Assembly: GCA_037893225.1 (NCBI GenBank) | Contig: JAZGUH010000357.1 | Coordinates: 248,001 to 312,000 of the forward strand | Direction of reading: 5' to 3' | Length of the DNA stretch: 64,000 nucleotides | From: Hippasteria phrygiana | Taxonomy: Eukaryota; Echinodermata; Asteroidea; Valvatida; Goniasteridae | Part shown: one piece after another, positions 47,552-59,156 of the stretch | How the letters are laid out: every line of letters begins with the position of its first letter | How positions within the stretch are numbered: position 1 is the stretch's first letter | Made by a program: the position numbers and the translations under genes | Notes under the pieces: generated by a model | Told to the model about the DNA's origin: nothing | The model's database searches: none | The model's input: only the letters and a program-made list of their open reading frames with translations

Positions 47552-47981
47552 TGAATTCCAAAGACAAAAACTGCTACAAAAGAAAATACAAACGTAAAAG
47601 CACTACTGTTTTTCTGTCTGTCTGTTGATTGTTTCCTTCGTCTTTTCTGTCGTTTGACTCTGTACCTGTTGGTATTTTTTCATGTAGGCCTATGCATATT
47701 TCTGCTCAGAAAAGGAGTATATGTTTTCAGGACTGAAATGTTATTCCAAGCCTCTCGATGTTGGAAATCAATTCCAGCAATTTTGTAGGAATGACTCGGG
47801 TTTAATCTTTTGTTTCTATGGAATTGGTAATTGTCCTTAATTATTTGTGAATTTTTGTGAATTTTGTTGAATATATCACTTGGGGTTTCTAACCTTTTTC
47901 AGCATGCTCGGCCGAAATTATTATTATGATGAATATTTGGTTATTATTTTTAAAAATGATAATTTTCAATCTGAAAGCTTA

Positions 47982-48897
47982 CACTCTTAAAACAACATAG
48001 TTAAAATGTTGACTAGCTTTCCTAGTTATTGAAAATCGACTAGGGATTTAGTCAAGCATCCGAAGTTTCACGTTGACCGATAGTTGCTTTGACTAGATTC
48101 ATATTTACTTCGTCGAGGATCGCCGATTCTAGTCAACGCGTATTTACGTCACGCGGCGGACGGGTTTCCTACATTTCTTAAAGGGGCGAGATCGCATCGC
48201 GCATGTCGGGATCGCCCTTCGACTTCTGAAAATAGGCTAAATGTCGTTTTTGTCTGCTCCAAATTAATAGAATTGTATAAGTGTTTGGTTTTAAACAAGC
48301 ATTTTCTAGTGCTCTAATTTTTTCCATTTTGAAAAGCAGAAGTTATGCTGCTCATTTCAGAAAAGTGTTCACGTATGAATGGTGTTTATGTAGACCATTT
48401 AAAATGACAACTATGACTCAAAAGTAACATGAAAATAGTTGCTAAAAGAAAATATACTGCTGTTTAAAATTGGGATATTTGGCCTTATGCACGTTTCCTT
48501 ATTGGTGTATTTGGCTGATGCTGTAGGAAAAGGTGGTCAAATTTATACCGATTGACAGACAGTGCCATGGTTCACATTGCTTTGAGTATTAAAGGGAGAA
48601 TTAAAAACAGTCGTGCCAATGTCTTGTTTTGTTGTTTATTTCAAGGTTAATACAAATGACAACGGGTTTTGTCATACAAACTGGAAAAAGTAGTAGAATT
48701 TGATGCCAGTTCTAGTTATTTATATGACTCTTTTTACTAGTCAATAATACCATAGAGCTAGAGCTCCATGATAATACTGACTGGAAAAATCTAGTAAAAC
48801 TGACTGATTTTCAGTTGCACCCAGCTGACCCTGAATATCTAGTCAAATTTAACTGGTTTCTAGTCAAATCTGACTAATGTTTTGCTTTTTTAGAGTG
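47982..48897. mobile_element. 916-bp element with CACTCTTAAAA ends and TA duplication
   Basis: CACTCTTAAAAC at left, TTTTTTAGAGTG at right, TA at 47980-47981 and 48898-48899. Unit A has the empty site AGCTTACTGCTTATA (29211-29225). The inside repeats words like GACTAGTCAAA. No coding capacity seen. Confidence 0.9.
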
Positions 48898-49339
48898 TAC
48901 TGCTTATAAAGATGATACCAGTACCAATCCTCCTGATAATAGTTCCGTCCGAAATGCTGTTATCGAGAAAATTGTTTTATAAAGACCTCCAACAACGTTG
49001 TGGTTTGTTTAGATTTGATTCGAACGTGCACAAAAAACACTGTTTCAACAATAGCTTGCGGATTGTGCTTCAACTTTCACAGGTTTGCTATTTCACGTAA
49101 AATGTTAAATCACACAACTGTTTTGTCTTTCAATGCTGTACCAAACCTTTAGGCGTTTCAGGTTTCACGGTTTAGCTCCCAACTCAGGGAAATCGAAAAT
49201 TCCACAAAGGTTGGGTATCTGTCTGCTGGCTAGGCCCATTTCCGTGGACGCACCACTTGATGACATCATTGAGCACTATTTTGGAGAAGTTCTTATCCTA
49301 AAGGTGTATCGTTTAAATCACCTCTATGAAATCACTTAC

Positions 49340-49442
49340 CAGTGAGCTCACCACACCGACCATACTCCCAACAGATCACTTGAATTGCACAAAACAGAAA
49401 AGTAGCACGTCTTAAGTAGACGATGTCTGCATCGTCCGCCAT
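49340..49442 (-). CDS. Lectin gene B, exon 1 (signal peptide)
   Basis: 34 codons plus one base, donor CACTG/GTAAGTGA. Differs from gene A exon 1 by Val for Ala at residue 8 and one silent change in GGT/GGC. A further in-frame ATG lies upstream (49589), but the downstream one is conserved with A and has the better context. Confidence 0.7.
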
Positions 49443-50999
49443 GCTCAATTCAGCATTGATTTCCTTGCTCCTTCCTGCGTTTGGTAAAACTGGCAGCGAA
49501 CTGTTCTCTTTACGGGTATCTCCTTGATGACTACAACTCCAGCCCAAAAAAACATTAAGCATGGCCTTGAGGTTAATTAGTCGAGACACATTGCCATGGC
49601 AGCTGAAGACCCTTTTAAACGCCGTGCTATACTACCCCGTGCCGAATTCAAATGAATCAATGTTTTTTTTATTCGGCACGGCAGTAGCACGACGTTTAGA
49701 ACCAATCAGCTCGGCTATGGCACGGCACTGCTCTAAATGCCGTTCTATAGCCGTGCCGAATGTAAATGCATTCGAATATGGTACATATGGTCAAAGTCAA
49801 TATATTTTTGGCAAATACGTCTTATCCAGATTTCTTAACAAAACTGGAAATTGAGCATCTTCATGAAAGGAGAGAGCAAATTTGCAGAGAGCTTGCCACA
49901 AAAGCTTCCACCTCTCCGCAGTTCTCCGAGTGGTTCCCTCCCTCTCAGTATAAATCCTCAATGACACTCCGGACCCAACCTAAATACAAGCAATATATGT
50001 TCAATACTAAAAGATTCTGAAAATGGGAAATAGAGCATTTTTTTCTCATTCCACCATTAGGATTTTTTTTATTTGTTGTTGTATTTTTTACTTGGTGCTG
50101 CATACATGTTACTCATTGGTTCGTAAATGTAAAATTAATGATAACTTTTAATAAATATGATATATAATTTCATTTTTAAATGTCATTGTGAATTGTAAAA
50201 TGTCATGTAATTCAGCCTCTGGCTGCAACACGATTTTTTATCAATAAACTAATCAATACAAAGTCCGAGGAAAGAACTGCAAACAAACACACGTCAATAG
50301 AGCCTGAAAGTAATAGGTCACACAGCGGGATTCCATGCAGAGACCTCGCGCAGCCCGCCTATGGACATTTTACACTGCATTGCGCTTTCACCTGCTGTAA
50401 TTTTTGGTGGAATGGTTTCTAACCTTAACCACCCCAAGAAATATACTAAGGGTGGAATTTAATGTCATTATTTTTCAAATAAAATTGCGGAAAAAAACAC
50501 TCGTAGACAGGGGAAAGGGAAATATTCTTTTTGACCTTTACATCCGTTGTTAGCATACCCAGGTGAAACAATTAAAATTAAAATAACAATTAAAATAAAA
50601 TTAAGAGTTAAAATTAAAATATTAAATAGTTTAATGCAGCGAGTTGCAAGTTGCACACATGCAGTGTGCAGTGTAGACTAACTGTCGACTGTACATGTCT
50701 CTGCTGTTAGAGAATTTGAGGGCCATGAAATTGAGGGTTTGTGAAAGAGAAGGTTGGAAGCGGTGCACAGGACTGCCAGCTGATACTGTGAAATTCGGAT
50801 GAAATTGGGCCCTATTAGTGCTCTATTTTGCAATGGAGTGTAGGCATCATCTTTTAAGCTGTCGATGGGCTACAGGGCTACTTTTAGGGAAAACACCTTT
50901 GCATGGAAATTTCTCCCAAAAGGCATCTGTTTATTGCCCATAAAATTGAACAGAAACTGAAAAATGATGAAATAGACATTAATTTTATTTGTGTCTCAA

Positions 51000-52026
51000 A
51001 CACCTTTGTAGAGTTGTATTTTTCCTGAATTTCGGAAGTTGGCGTATTTATCATTGGGGTCTATGGAAGTATATTTACTGGTGTGCAACCTTCAGGCTCT
51101 ATACACAACAAAAATGGCGGCGAACAGAAATGACACGTTTAGAACGACTACCGTGCTATTGTCGTGCTCTTGCCGCGCTCATTTTTAATGAAGTTCGGCA
51201 CGGCAGTAGCGTGGCCTATGTTGGGGTAATAATAAATGGACCTGGAATATATAGGCACACCCGTGAAGAAGCCGAGATCACAAGGACAGATGCAAATGGT
51301 GCACTAAAATGAATTCCTCTATGTATTACAACCCCTAGGCGGTACATCCGTACTTTTTGCAGGGGGAGTGGTGTCAGGTCCGACTTCTAAAAGAAATTAA
51401 AGCGGCAATGTCCGTAATCTGGTTAAATATTTCAAATCCATGGATTTCCTCCTACAAACAAAGGCTGGAGGAAAACTGTATTATTGAACAGAAAAACGCC
51501 TACTGCAGTCTGCAATCTATTTGGTCTTAATTTTACGCGGGATGATTTCCTATAGGCTACATTAACACTGTAATAAGAATAGCTATAGCGACTCCCTATC
51601 CTAACATTTTACGTGAAATTTATCAATTATTACTGTGTTTCTTATCTTCAATTGATTGTTTGTGGAATGTCTCGTTGGAGAGCTGATAACTTATCTAATA
51701 CTAACAATTCGTCAAACAATCCACAAGTAGGTAAATTTGAATATATTTTCAAAGTGAACAAAGAAACTGACAGGAGCGGGATTCGAACCTGCGACCTCCG
51801 GGTTACTGTACAGGCGCCATAATTAGCAAAGGTGTTGATTCCGGAGAATCGGGATATATCTCCCGACTCCACTTTGTGACCAGTGGGCGTGCCACAGGAT
51901 CACACCCCCCCCCCCCCCCCCCCCCCTGATTAAAACATGGACGGAAAAGAGGAAAATGAAAAGGATTTTAACATCTGATTCAGACATAATCACCAGCAGA
52001 AAGCGTATATAGGCATAATGCAATTT
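51000..52026. other. Insertion in the right part of unit B
   Basis: Unit A reads TGTGTCTCAAAACTGTTTATC (34690) where B has about 1 kb extra. Contains a truncated tRNA-like unit (51770-51817) and a poly-C run (51906-51926). No gene. Confidence 0.5.
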
Positions 52027-52241
52027 TCGATATGTTTACCCAACTGTTTATCATCACAAATTGCCAATAGACCTTTTTTATGTGACGTCACCAGTCCATA
52101 TTTGGCAACCTAAAGAAGAGGTCAGGATCGAGCCAACACAGAAATGTAAATTTCACGCAAAATTCCCAGATTCGGGTTATTAGTCTATTAGGGCCATTTG
52201 GGAGACATTTAGTAGTTCATAATCATCACTTAGGGAGACAA

Positions 52242-52281
52242 GGGTACTTAGGGAGACATTTTGATGTCTCCCTAAGTACCC
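52242..52281. repeat. 18-bp perfect hairpin, TTAGGGAGAC type
   Basis: GGGTACTTAGGGAGACAT and its exact reverse complement around the loop TTTG. Confidence 0.95.
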
Positions 52282-52802
52282 AGCCCCCTTAAGGAGTGAG
52301 AATGTTACTGTCGGAACTGAGTTATATCGATAGAGAATGGTCCAAAACATTAGTATACCAACATTTGTGGGGGTAGGATAGGGGATATTTGGGTTAGGTC
52401 ACATCAAAGTCGAAAAGAAAGTTGTGCACAAGTCTATGGGAATGTCTCCCAACTGTCCCATCTAGAGTTACAAAAAATGAGAACCTAAAGAGGGAGTGAA
52501 TTAATATGTTTACATGGGAGCATGCAAGTATGGGACTCAAATTTAGTGTATTATGGAGAAACATTAACAGCGCTCCCTTGTGTTATAAAATACCCGAAGC
52601 CCCGCCCCGCGTAAAAGGGGCCTAATTCGAAATTTTGTATTCTTATTATTCCTTAAATGTAGTGTACACGATTGGTTATTCTCAAAAAAAAAATTGTAAT
52701 GAATTATTACGAAATACTGTAAAGTTAATAGTAGTCTCAATCATCCTGTGAAATTATGGCACCAGGTGTGCTGTAGTTGTCAAGAAAAGTGGAAATTTAT
52801 AT

Positions 52803-52840
52803 GTTTTCCAACGATTTCCAGCCGGAAATCGTTGGAAAAC
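52803..52840. repeat. 17-bp perfect hairpin
   Basis: GTTTTCCAACGATTTCC, loop AGCC, exact reverse complement. A diverged inverted copy of this region lies at 59880-59951. Confidence 0.95.
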
Positions 52841-52859
52841 TGCCCTGTAGCCTTTAGTC

Positions 52860-52950
52860 AAGGCGCGCGTGGCTACCCGGACGAGTGGCGCACTAGACAT
52901 GCTGGCATTCAGGGCGCGTCACGTGTCCAGCTGGTAGCCACGCGCGCCTT
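52860..52950. repeat. Hairpin with 18-bp GC-rich arms
   Basis: AAGGCGCGCGTGGCTACC at 52860-52877 and its reverse complement at 52933-52950; the pairing continues outward with CTTTAGT/ACTAAAG. Confidence 0.95.
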
Positions 52951-53013
52951 AACTAAAGCCTATCATCCGCCCGACGGTTGAAGACGAGCGCAGTTTTTCT
53001 CTCGGTATTTTTT

Positions 53014-53256
53014 GCCATCCAACAACGCAAAACTTTAAACAGGTGAGTGGAACGATATTTCCTATAACATACTAACCCACAAATCCGCCCATTTTTGAAA
53101 ATTGCAACAATGACCAATCATGTACACGGCCTTTAAAGGTAGTGTACGTGATTGGTCATTGTTGCAATTTTCCGAAATGGGCAGATTTGGGGTTAGTATT
53201 TTACAGAAAAAATATATCGTTCCACTGACCTGTTCAGTTTTGCGTTGTTGGATGGC
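53014..53256. mobile_element. 243-bp foldback element
   Basis: Arms of about 115 bp starting GCCATCCAACAACGC and ending with the complement; the centre is GTACACGGCC..GTAGTGTAC. Half of it recurs near 52655. Confidence 0.8.
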
Positions 53257-53309
53257 GTAAAAAACTAGTGAAATACTATGAGGCGCCGTTTATGACTTTA
53301 TTAGCAAAC

Positions 53310-53464
53310 TCATATAGAACGAAACTCATATATATAGAACGAAACTCATATATATATATATATACAACGAAACTCATATATATAGAACGAAACTCATATA
53401 TATATATACTACGAAACCCATATATATATAGAACGAAACTCATATATATATATATATAGAACGA

Positions 53465-53495
<31 letters not shown>

Positions 53496-53930
53496 ACGAA
53501 ACCAATATATTGACGTTTTCGAGCATAGGGAGACCGGTCACCGTTTTTCTTTGGGTATGGGGCGACCGACCACCTTAGGGCGACCGATTAACGGTCGCCT
53601 TAAAGGATAAGCAATAGGAAAAGTTTGGGTTAGGTTACATTTTTTTACATGCAGAAACCCCATAGACCGGTCGCCCTAATGCGGGAAAGGGCGTTATATA
53701 TATATATAAAACGAAACCAATATATATAGAACGAAACCAATATAAATAGAACGAAACCAATATAAATAGAACGAAACCAATATATATAAAACGAAACCAA
53801 TATATACATAGAACGAAACTCATATATATATAGAACGAAACTCATATATACAGAACGAAACTCATATATATAGAACGAAACCAATATGTATAGAACGAAA
53901 CCAATAGAAATATATAGAACGGCAATTGCA
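53310..53930. repeat. Minisatellite of TATATA-GAACGAAACTCA type
   Basis: More than 20 imperfect units of (TA)n-GAACGAAACYMA on both sides of a GGGCGACC-rich insert (53520-53700). Small ORFs here are repeat artefacts. Confidence 0.9.
53520..53700. mobile_element. GGGCGACCG hairpin element inside the minisatellite
   Basis: GGCGACCG-ATTAA-CGGTCGCC hairpin and GTTTGGGTTAGGTTAC, as in the elements at 28880 and 52195. Minisatellite units flank both sides. Confidence 0.5.
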
Positions 53931-54003
53931 ATATATAAAGCGAAGCGCCACCTACGACGTTTAAGGGCCAGGTCGCAATATTTATAGATCGAAGCGAGTT
54001 GCA

Positions 54004-54203
54004 AATTCCCCAATTACATAAAGGTACTTACCTGTAATATAATTAGAATTATATGAGACAATGGAGGAGAGACTTACTCCGTAGATTGTTCTTGTGATGC
54101 AATCTGATCCACCCTTCGCAGCTAATGGAATCAACCTCATTAGTATGCATAAAACTCCCGACGACTGCTTCTTATACTCACTGATGCCTGGAATCGATGT
54201 CTT
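54004..54203 (+). repeat. DIRS left inverted terminal repeat
   Basis: Outer edge AATTCCCCAATTAC; inner part from GAGAGACTTACTCCGTAG to ATCGATGTC is shared, inverted, with the right repeat. Confidence 0.8.
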
Positions 54204-54310
54204 TTTTAAGCTTGACGCTGTGTGATGGTGCGGCATCTGTCATCGGTGCTCGGGAGGGTGTAAAGGGCAGAAAGACCTGCATTAAAAATAAAAGAACTAG
54301 GGAGGGAGCG

Positions 54311-54418
54311 TAAGTCTCTCCTCCATTGTCTCATATAATTCTAATTATATTACAGGTAAGTACCTTTTTGTAATTGGGGAATTATATTTCGCCAATTCCG
54401 GAGAGACTTACTCCGTAG
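54311..54418. repeat. DIRS internal complementary region
   Basis: First part is the complement of 54004-54085; second part (ATTATATTTCGCCAATTCCG on) is the complement of the right outer edge. The junction lies near 54382. Confidence 0.85.
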
Positions 54419-54429
54419 ACTTTAAAGCA

Positions 54430-54900
54430 TTTCTCCCGATGACAATGCCAGGACTGCAGGGCCCAACTCCAAAGAGGATGACGCCGCTTAGGATGTCAGG
54501 TAAAGAGACACCTGTCTGAGCTGCTGATGAGATGCACCTCTAGTCGAAAGACCCTTTAATTATGAAGTGTCAATCACTACACCTGGAAATAATAGAGGCA
54601 CTACTGGGTGAAAAGGCTGAGCATGAGACAAAAGAAGCTGACTTAACCGTGAACTACCTTTAACCTCTGCAAAGCTGAGCTTTATCAATATACTCCTGTA
54701 GAGCACGAACAGGGCAAAATTCCTGCAAGATAAGCGCAATGCAATGGAATGGTTTAGCGACCGAAGTACGCTGGAAGGACGACCCAGCCAGAGAAACATA
54801 AGTGTCGTCAGCCCGCCTGAACACCTGGTTAACATGATGGAAAGTTGTCAAAGACAAAAAAACACGGTTAGCGGTTATCAAGGCTAACGACATCATAAAC
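54430..54900 (-). pseudogene. DIRS tyrosine recombinase, degraded
   Basis: Minus-strand text LALITANRVF (first catalytic Arg region), ADDTYVSLAG, CPVRALQEYI, then STRGASHQQ and text resembling the final H-x-x-R region. Several frame changes. Confidence 0.75.
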
Positions 54901-55639
54901 TTAAAGGTGAGCTGCTCGAGTTAGAAACGCCTGTTGTCCGGTAATGATTAACCCTTCTGTTCGCAGGGCCAAAATCGACCCAGCTGCTGTACAGATCAAA
55001 ACCTATCAAATGACAGATTGAAACACACACAAACTGTGAGAGTTGGTATTAAGAGTTTGGATAGGCTCATTAGGCTGTGATAGTTATAAGTATAGGAGGG
55101 TTAATGAAAGCCAGGACTGTTGTGACGTTCCAGATAAGCATATTTATAGCTACCTAGGGCGAGGGGGTTGTAGCGTGAGAATACCTTGAAAAAGCGGAAC
55201 CAATTGGTGTTGACCAACGGGAGCTACATGTATGTACTCGAACGGTAACATGAATGGTACTGTATAGGAACAAAACTTATCGAAGAGACTCCGTAGGAAG
55301 TGTGAAACAGCTACAAACCGAATTGACCTGCCCTGAAGTCACCAGTTATTCCAACTTTCCCAAGCGGAGTTAAATTGCTTGTTAACCCCTTCCCGCTAGG
55401 AAACTGCAAGCGAAAGTCCCTCTGACGGCCCGTCTTACCAGATAACTTCGAAGCAGCCAATATTAGATGATTCATCAATGGCGATAAATGTGAGGGATCC
55501 GAAGTAGGTCTGCTGTCCTGGGTATAGGATTCACAGGAAAATGACGAGAAGTTCCAATAGCTTGGGGTACCACGCCTAAGTCCGCCAGACCGGGGCAATC
55601 AGGGCAACTGTTGACCCGTCCTCTCGAATCTTGTGTAAA

Positions 55640-57000
55640 CATAACGTTAGGAGAGTGAACGGAGAAAAAACAACCCTGGATTTCTTGCCAGTAAAGAAGT
55701 AAGGTATCGACTCTCCAAGCCAGAGGGTCGGGCTGCCACGAGACAAAAGTGGGCAGCTAAGTGTTCAACCCGGTTGCAAACAGATCCACCCGTGGGGACG
55801 TCAACATCAGCATGATCCTGCGAAAGACCCGTGGGATGAGCTACCACTCCCCCCGATCGTTGAAGAATCTGGACAATTAGTCTGTAGTGACGTTGTGTGA
55901 CCCGGGAATGTGTTGCGGCAACAAGCAAATGTTTCGCTGAAGGCACCAGAGCCAGAACCTGATGGCTAGATGACCAAGGTCCTTGGAGTATGCACTGCCC
56001 AAGCGGTTGATGCAGACGAGTGCCACTGAGTTGTCCATCTGGAGGCGAAACTTAGAAATCGTGCTGATCTTTCAGAAGAGTCTTCAGAGCATAGAAAAAT
56101 TGCTAACAACTACAGGAAGTTATGTGGGCTAACTGCTCTAGCTCCGACCATCGACCCCTTACGTTCCGACTGTCGAGACAGGCGCCCCAATCCAACATCG
56201 ACGCATCCGGCTGGATTGTGACATCCGGGGAGTGACGAAGAAGGCTGCGACCAATCTAAGTTCGCAGATATTGAGTCCAAGTGATGAGCTTTACCCTTGA
56301 CTCTGGAGTAAGGAAAAAACTCCGGACTCTAAAATTGCCATTCTTGTGGAGGGGCAAGATCTTGTCAAATTGAAAGCGTCTGTAAAGGAGCAGAGCAGGA
56401 AACGCTGAGTGAACTGTTGAAGATAATCTGCTCACCAACTAGCAACCTCGTGTACCCACGTGGACTCTGCGGCAGACATCTCGCGGCAGTGGCTGATGAC
56501 TATCTTCTCCCACTTAAGAGAAAAGGTCACTGACTGAGAATCAATGACAATCCTAGGTACATGTACTGGGGTGGCCTGTGTTGGATGGAGAAAGATTTGG
56601 CATGATTAATGATAAAACGCAACTTCTGAAGAAGATTAAATGTTTCATGAGTGTAATTCAAACACCCCTGCATCAACGAACCACTGAGAACCAAAATATC
56701 AAGGTAAATGACAACGGATCACCCTCTCCCTGAGGAAGGACATTACCGCTTTCAAAATTTAATGAATAAGCGGGGGCACTGCAAGCTCAAAGGGAATGCA
56801 GGAGAATTTATAACCGCTTCCCAACAGAAACGGAATAATAAGATGGATGGAGTAGACAGGGACTGTAAAATAGGCATCTTGAAAGGTCAATCGAAGTCAA
56901 CCAATCGACCCAGGCAAAGTTCCGTGACTGCCAACATTTACTCATCTTAAAATGCCAATAGATCTCTGCCATATAAAGCCATCTTCGAAAGAAAAATGCG
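55640..57000 (-). pseudogene. DIRS reverse transcriptase and RNase H, degraded
   Basis: RT: PRLFIKF, SFLRERVIRC-type text and VIYLDILVLSGS, in which the catalytic YLDD has lost one Asp (about 56698-56708). RNase H: TIQPDASMLDWGACLD (56180-56225) and RGRWSELEQLAHI. Further down, in a shifted frame, VDLFATGLN and SWQPDPLAWRVD-type text near 55700-55800, the usual end of DIRS RNase H. Lack of the second Asp means no RT activity. Confidence 0.8.
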
Positions 57001-57949
57001 TGATCAATGCCAGCAGGTGTGTGTGTGCGCAAAAAGTGCACAGTGTTCTAAACACGCACGCATCGAAATATAATGCAGCCAATGCGCGTGAAATGCTGAT
57101 GCACGTGGCAAGCTGCAGGAAGTGACATCATTGAGAGAGAGAGACCTACATAAAACGATTCAAGGGCGGAAATAAATAACCGGGCAAAGACCCCTGAAAT
57201 CTATAAGACCAAGGCGACTATGAAATAGCAAAAATAAACTGTCCAAAAATTGGCAGGTCTACAGTAATGGACCTCATGTTGAACATTTCTGCACCTCATG
57301 ATCAAAGATCATGAAGCGAGACAAAGTGAGGCTCGAGATGGAACACGAACCCGAAATGGGATAGAATAAATCTATATGATAACCAGAAATGGCAGTGAGG
57401 ATCCAAGATCATAAGTAATCAAACCCTCGTGATAGGGGAGAAAAAACAATGTAAAGGTAATTTACACGGGCCCGACAATTACTTTTATCAGAGTGAGAGG
57501 ATCTGCTAAATTTAGCCCTGTCACTCCCAAAGGAGTTGTCATCAAGCTCTGAAAGGTACAAGTACCCTATGGGAAATACCTCTACTGCTGGAAGAGAAAC
57601 GTCTCGATCCGAAGCTCAGGCAAAGTCTTCAGGGACGGAGAAAAAACGCCGTCCTCTGGTACTCGAAGGCTCAGTGGGCTTGGTGAAAGTCACCTGTTAG
57701 CGGCCAGCTTGTTCGCCCTCTCTATAACCTCGGCGTCCCTCAAAACGGACGCACCAAACATCCCAGTCAAGGATGGAGAATTTCTCTGATGACAAACAAA
57801 TTCGTGTCGACGATATCGGTGAAAGCATGCTGTCTTCCTAGAGAGGGCCAGGCTTCAGCTCGCCGCATGCACCGAGGAGAATAACCCCAGAGGATAAAAA
57901 CTGCGCTCGAGTAGCTAGCTTGAAAAAACTTTCCTAATACCGGGAGGGA

Positions 57950-59006
57950 ACGTTATCTCAGGGGCAGACAAAATATATATCCTGTTCCTTTGCTTCGGAA
58001 CGGAGTGCATTGACGTTATCCTTGAAGTTTAAGTCCCCTGACGAGAGACGATAAGATCCGAGTTCTTTCCAAATGGGGTTAGCCAAGTTCCTACGGTGGG
58101 GGTTACGAAAAAACCTCAACACTCGAAGCCGACGCTGTTGGTTGTCGAAAAAAAAAGAACCGTGATTTTTCGCTGTAACTGTCACTAGCTGTACTACACG
58201 TAGGTGGGTATGATACGGCATGTACGGTATACCGCTTCGACACGTCGAAAAGGCGTCAGTTAAATCCTGCAGAGTGAACGTGAGAGTGCGCTGAGGTTTC
58301 GCGTTCCCGGATGATCCGTGATGTCACGCGTCGTCCGCTATGGCCGACAGCTGGTCGGTGTGGGAAGGTTGGGCCGTCGGAAGCCAGAGCTGGCGTAAGG
58401 CTTGAGAAAAATACGGCAAAACACGTACCCGAAGGGTAGCCTGGGGCAACAGTTTGCGGCGGGAAATCAAGAGGCTCCACCCCACGGCTGAACTGAAACT
58501 GCAGTTGTAAGAGCACCGGTCGCTGCTGTTGGGCCCACGAAAATGGATCCCCTGTCGTTTCCGTGCCCTAAATGGGCTGAAAGAGCCGCTAATGTCACTG
58601 GGGGCCATGCCGCTGACCTGAACTGAAGCACAGGAGTTGAGCTGGATCCCGCCTGGAAAATCACCCCGATAGAGCCGAGATGAAGTGGGCCGAAAAGGGT
58701 TTTTGGGGACGACACCCCTCCACCCGAAAACTTTCTGTCCACGACAACACATGGACAGAAGTTTGGCACTCCACGGTTGGTCCAACCCAAAGATTTGGGT
58801 TGGGCCAAACCTGCCAGGCCCCGGTTTAGTCCTTCGCCGCCAGTATAACCACGGGGAGTTCCTCGTCGTTGTCCGGTGGAGATCGAAACACTGTAGCTAA
58901 AGCTGCAGAACGCCGGCGAACCTGCGAAAAGAATTCCTGAATTCAATAAGTTAGAGAGTAAGAAAGGGATGTTACGATCAGACTGCACACAAGTAACAAA
59001 AGACAT
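57950..59006 (-). pseudogene. DIRS gag region, degraded
   Basis: Upstream of RT on the same strand, with two overlapping frames (58324-58785 and 58467-59006) and a third (57958-58221). Position and lack of other function suggest gag; sequence alone is not diagnostic. Confidence 0.45.
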
Positions 59007-59156
59007 CGATTCCAGGCATCAGTGAGTATAAGAAGCAGTCGTTAAGAGTTTTATGCATACTAATGAGGTTGATTCCATTAGCTGCGAAGGGTGGATCAGA
59101 TTGCATCACAAGGACAATCTACGAAGTAAGTCTCTCCGGAATTGGCGAAATATAAT
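58998..59156 (-). repeat. DIRS right inverted terminal repeat
   Basis: Complement of 54077-54203 with a few differences; outer edge ends GGCGAAATATAAT. Confidence 0.8.

Larger units (their letters stand above)
36064..49442 (-). pseudogene. F-type lectin/PAN gene B with premature stop
   Basis: Same five-exon plan as gene A: 49340-49442, 38295-38390, 37307-37405, 36700-36951, 36064-36308, with the same splice sites and phases. Exon 2 reads AVDGNLATFT, then TAA, then T where gene A has THT: the conserved fucose-ligand histidine codon is a stop (38301-38303 on the plus strand). All other exons are open and conserved, with single-codon deletions in exons 3, 4 and 5 relative to A. Exon 1 and exon 2 are now 10.9 kb apart because of the 9.1-kb insertion. 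It is either a recently dead gene or an assembly/sequencing error; the first ATG would give a ~64-aa truncated product. Confidence 0.75.
34953..52160. repeat. Segmental duplication unit B
   Basis: Second tandem paralogous segment. Left part (34953-38458) is close to unit C (60630-63335), closer than to A, for example in the 35251 and 60928 regions. It is expanded by insertions at 38459-47551, 47982-48897 and about 51000-52026. Confidence 0.85.
54004..59156 (-). mobile_element. Full-length, inactive DIRS-like retrotransposon
   Basis: Inverted terminal repeats (54077-54203 complements 59000-59137) with different outer edges, an internal complementary region at 54311-54418 that joins copies of both outer edges, and minus-strand remains of gag, reverse transcriptase, RNase H and tyrosine recombinase in that order. 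This is the DIRS-1 plan; PAT and Ngaro elements have split direct repeats instead. No target duplication is expected. Frameshifts and stops occur throughout. Confidence 0.85.
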
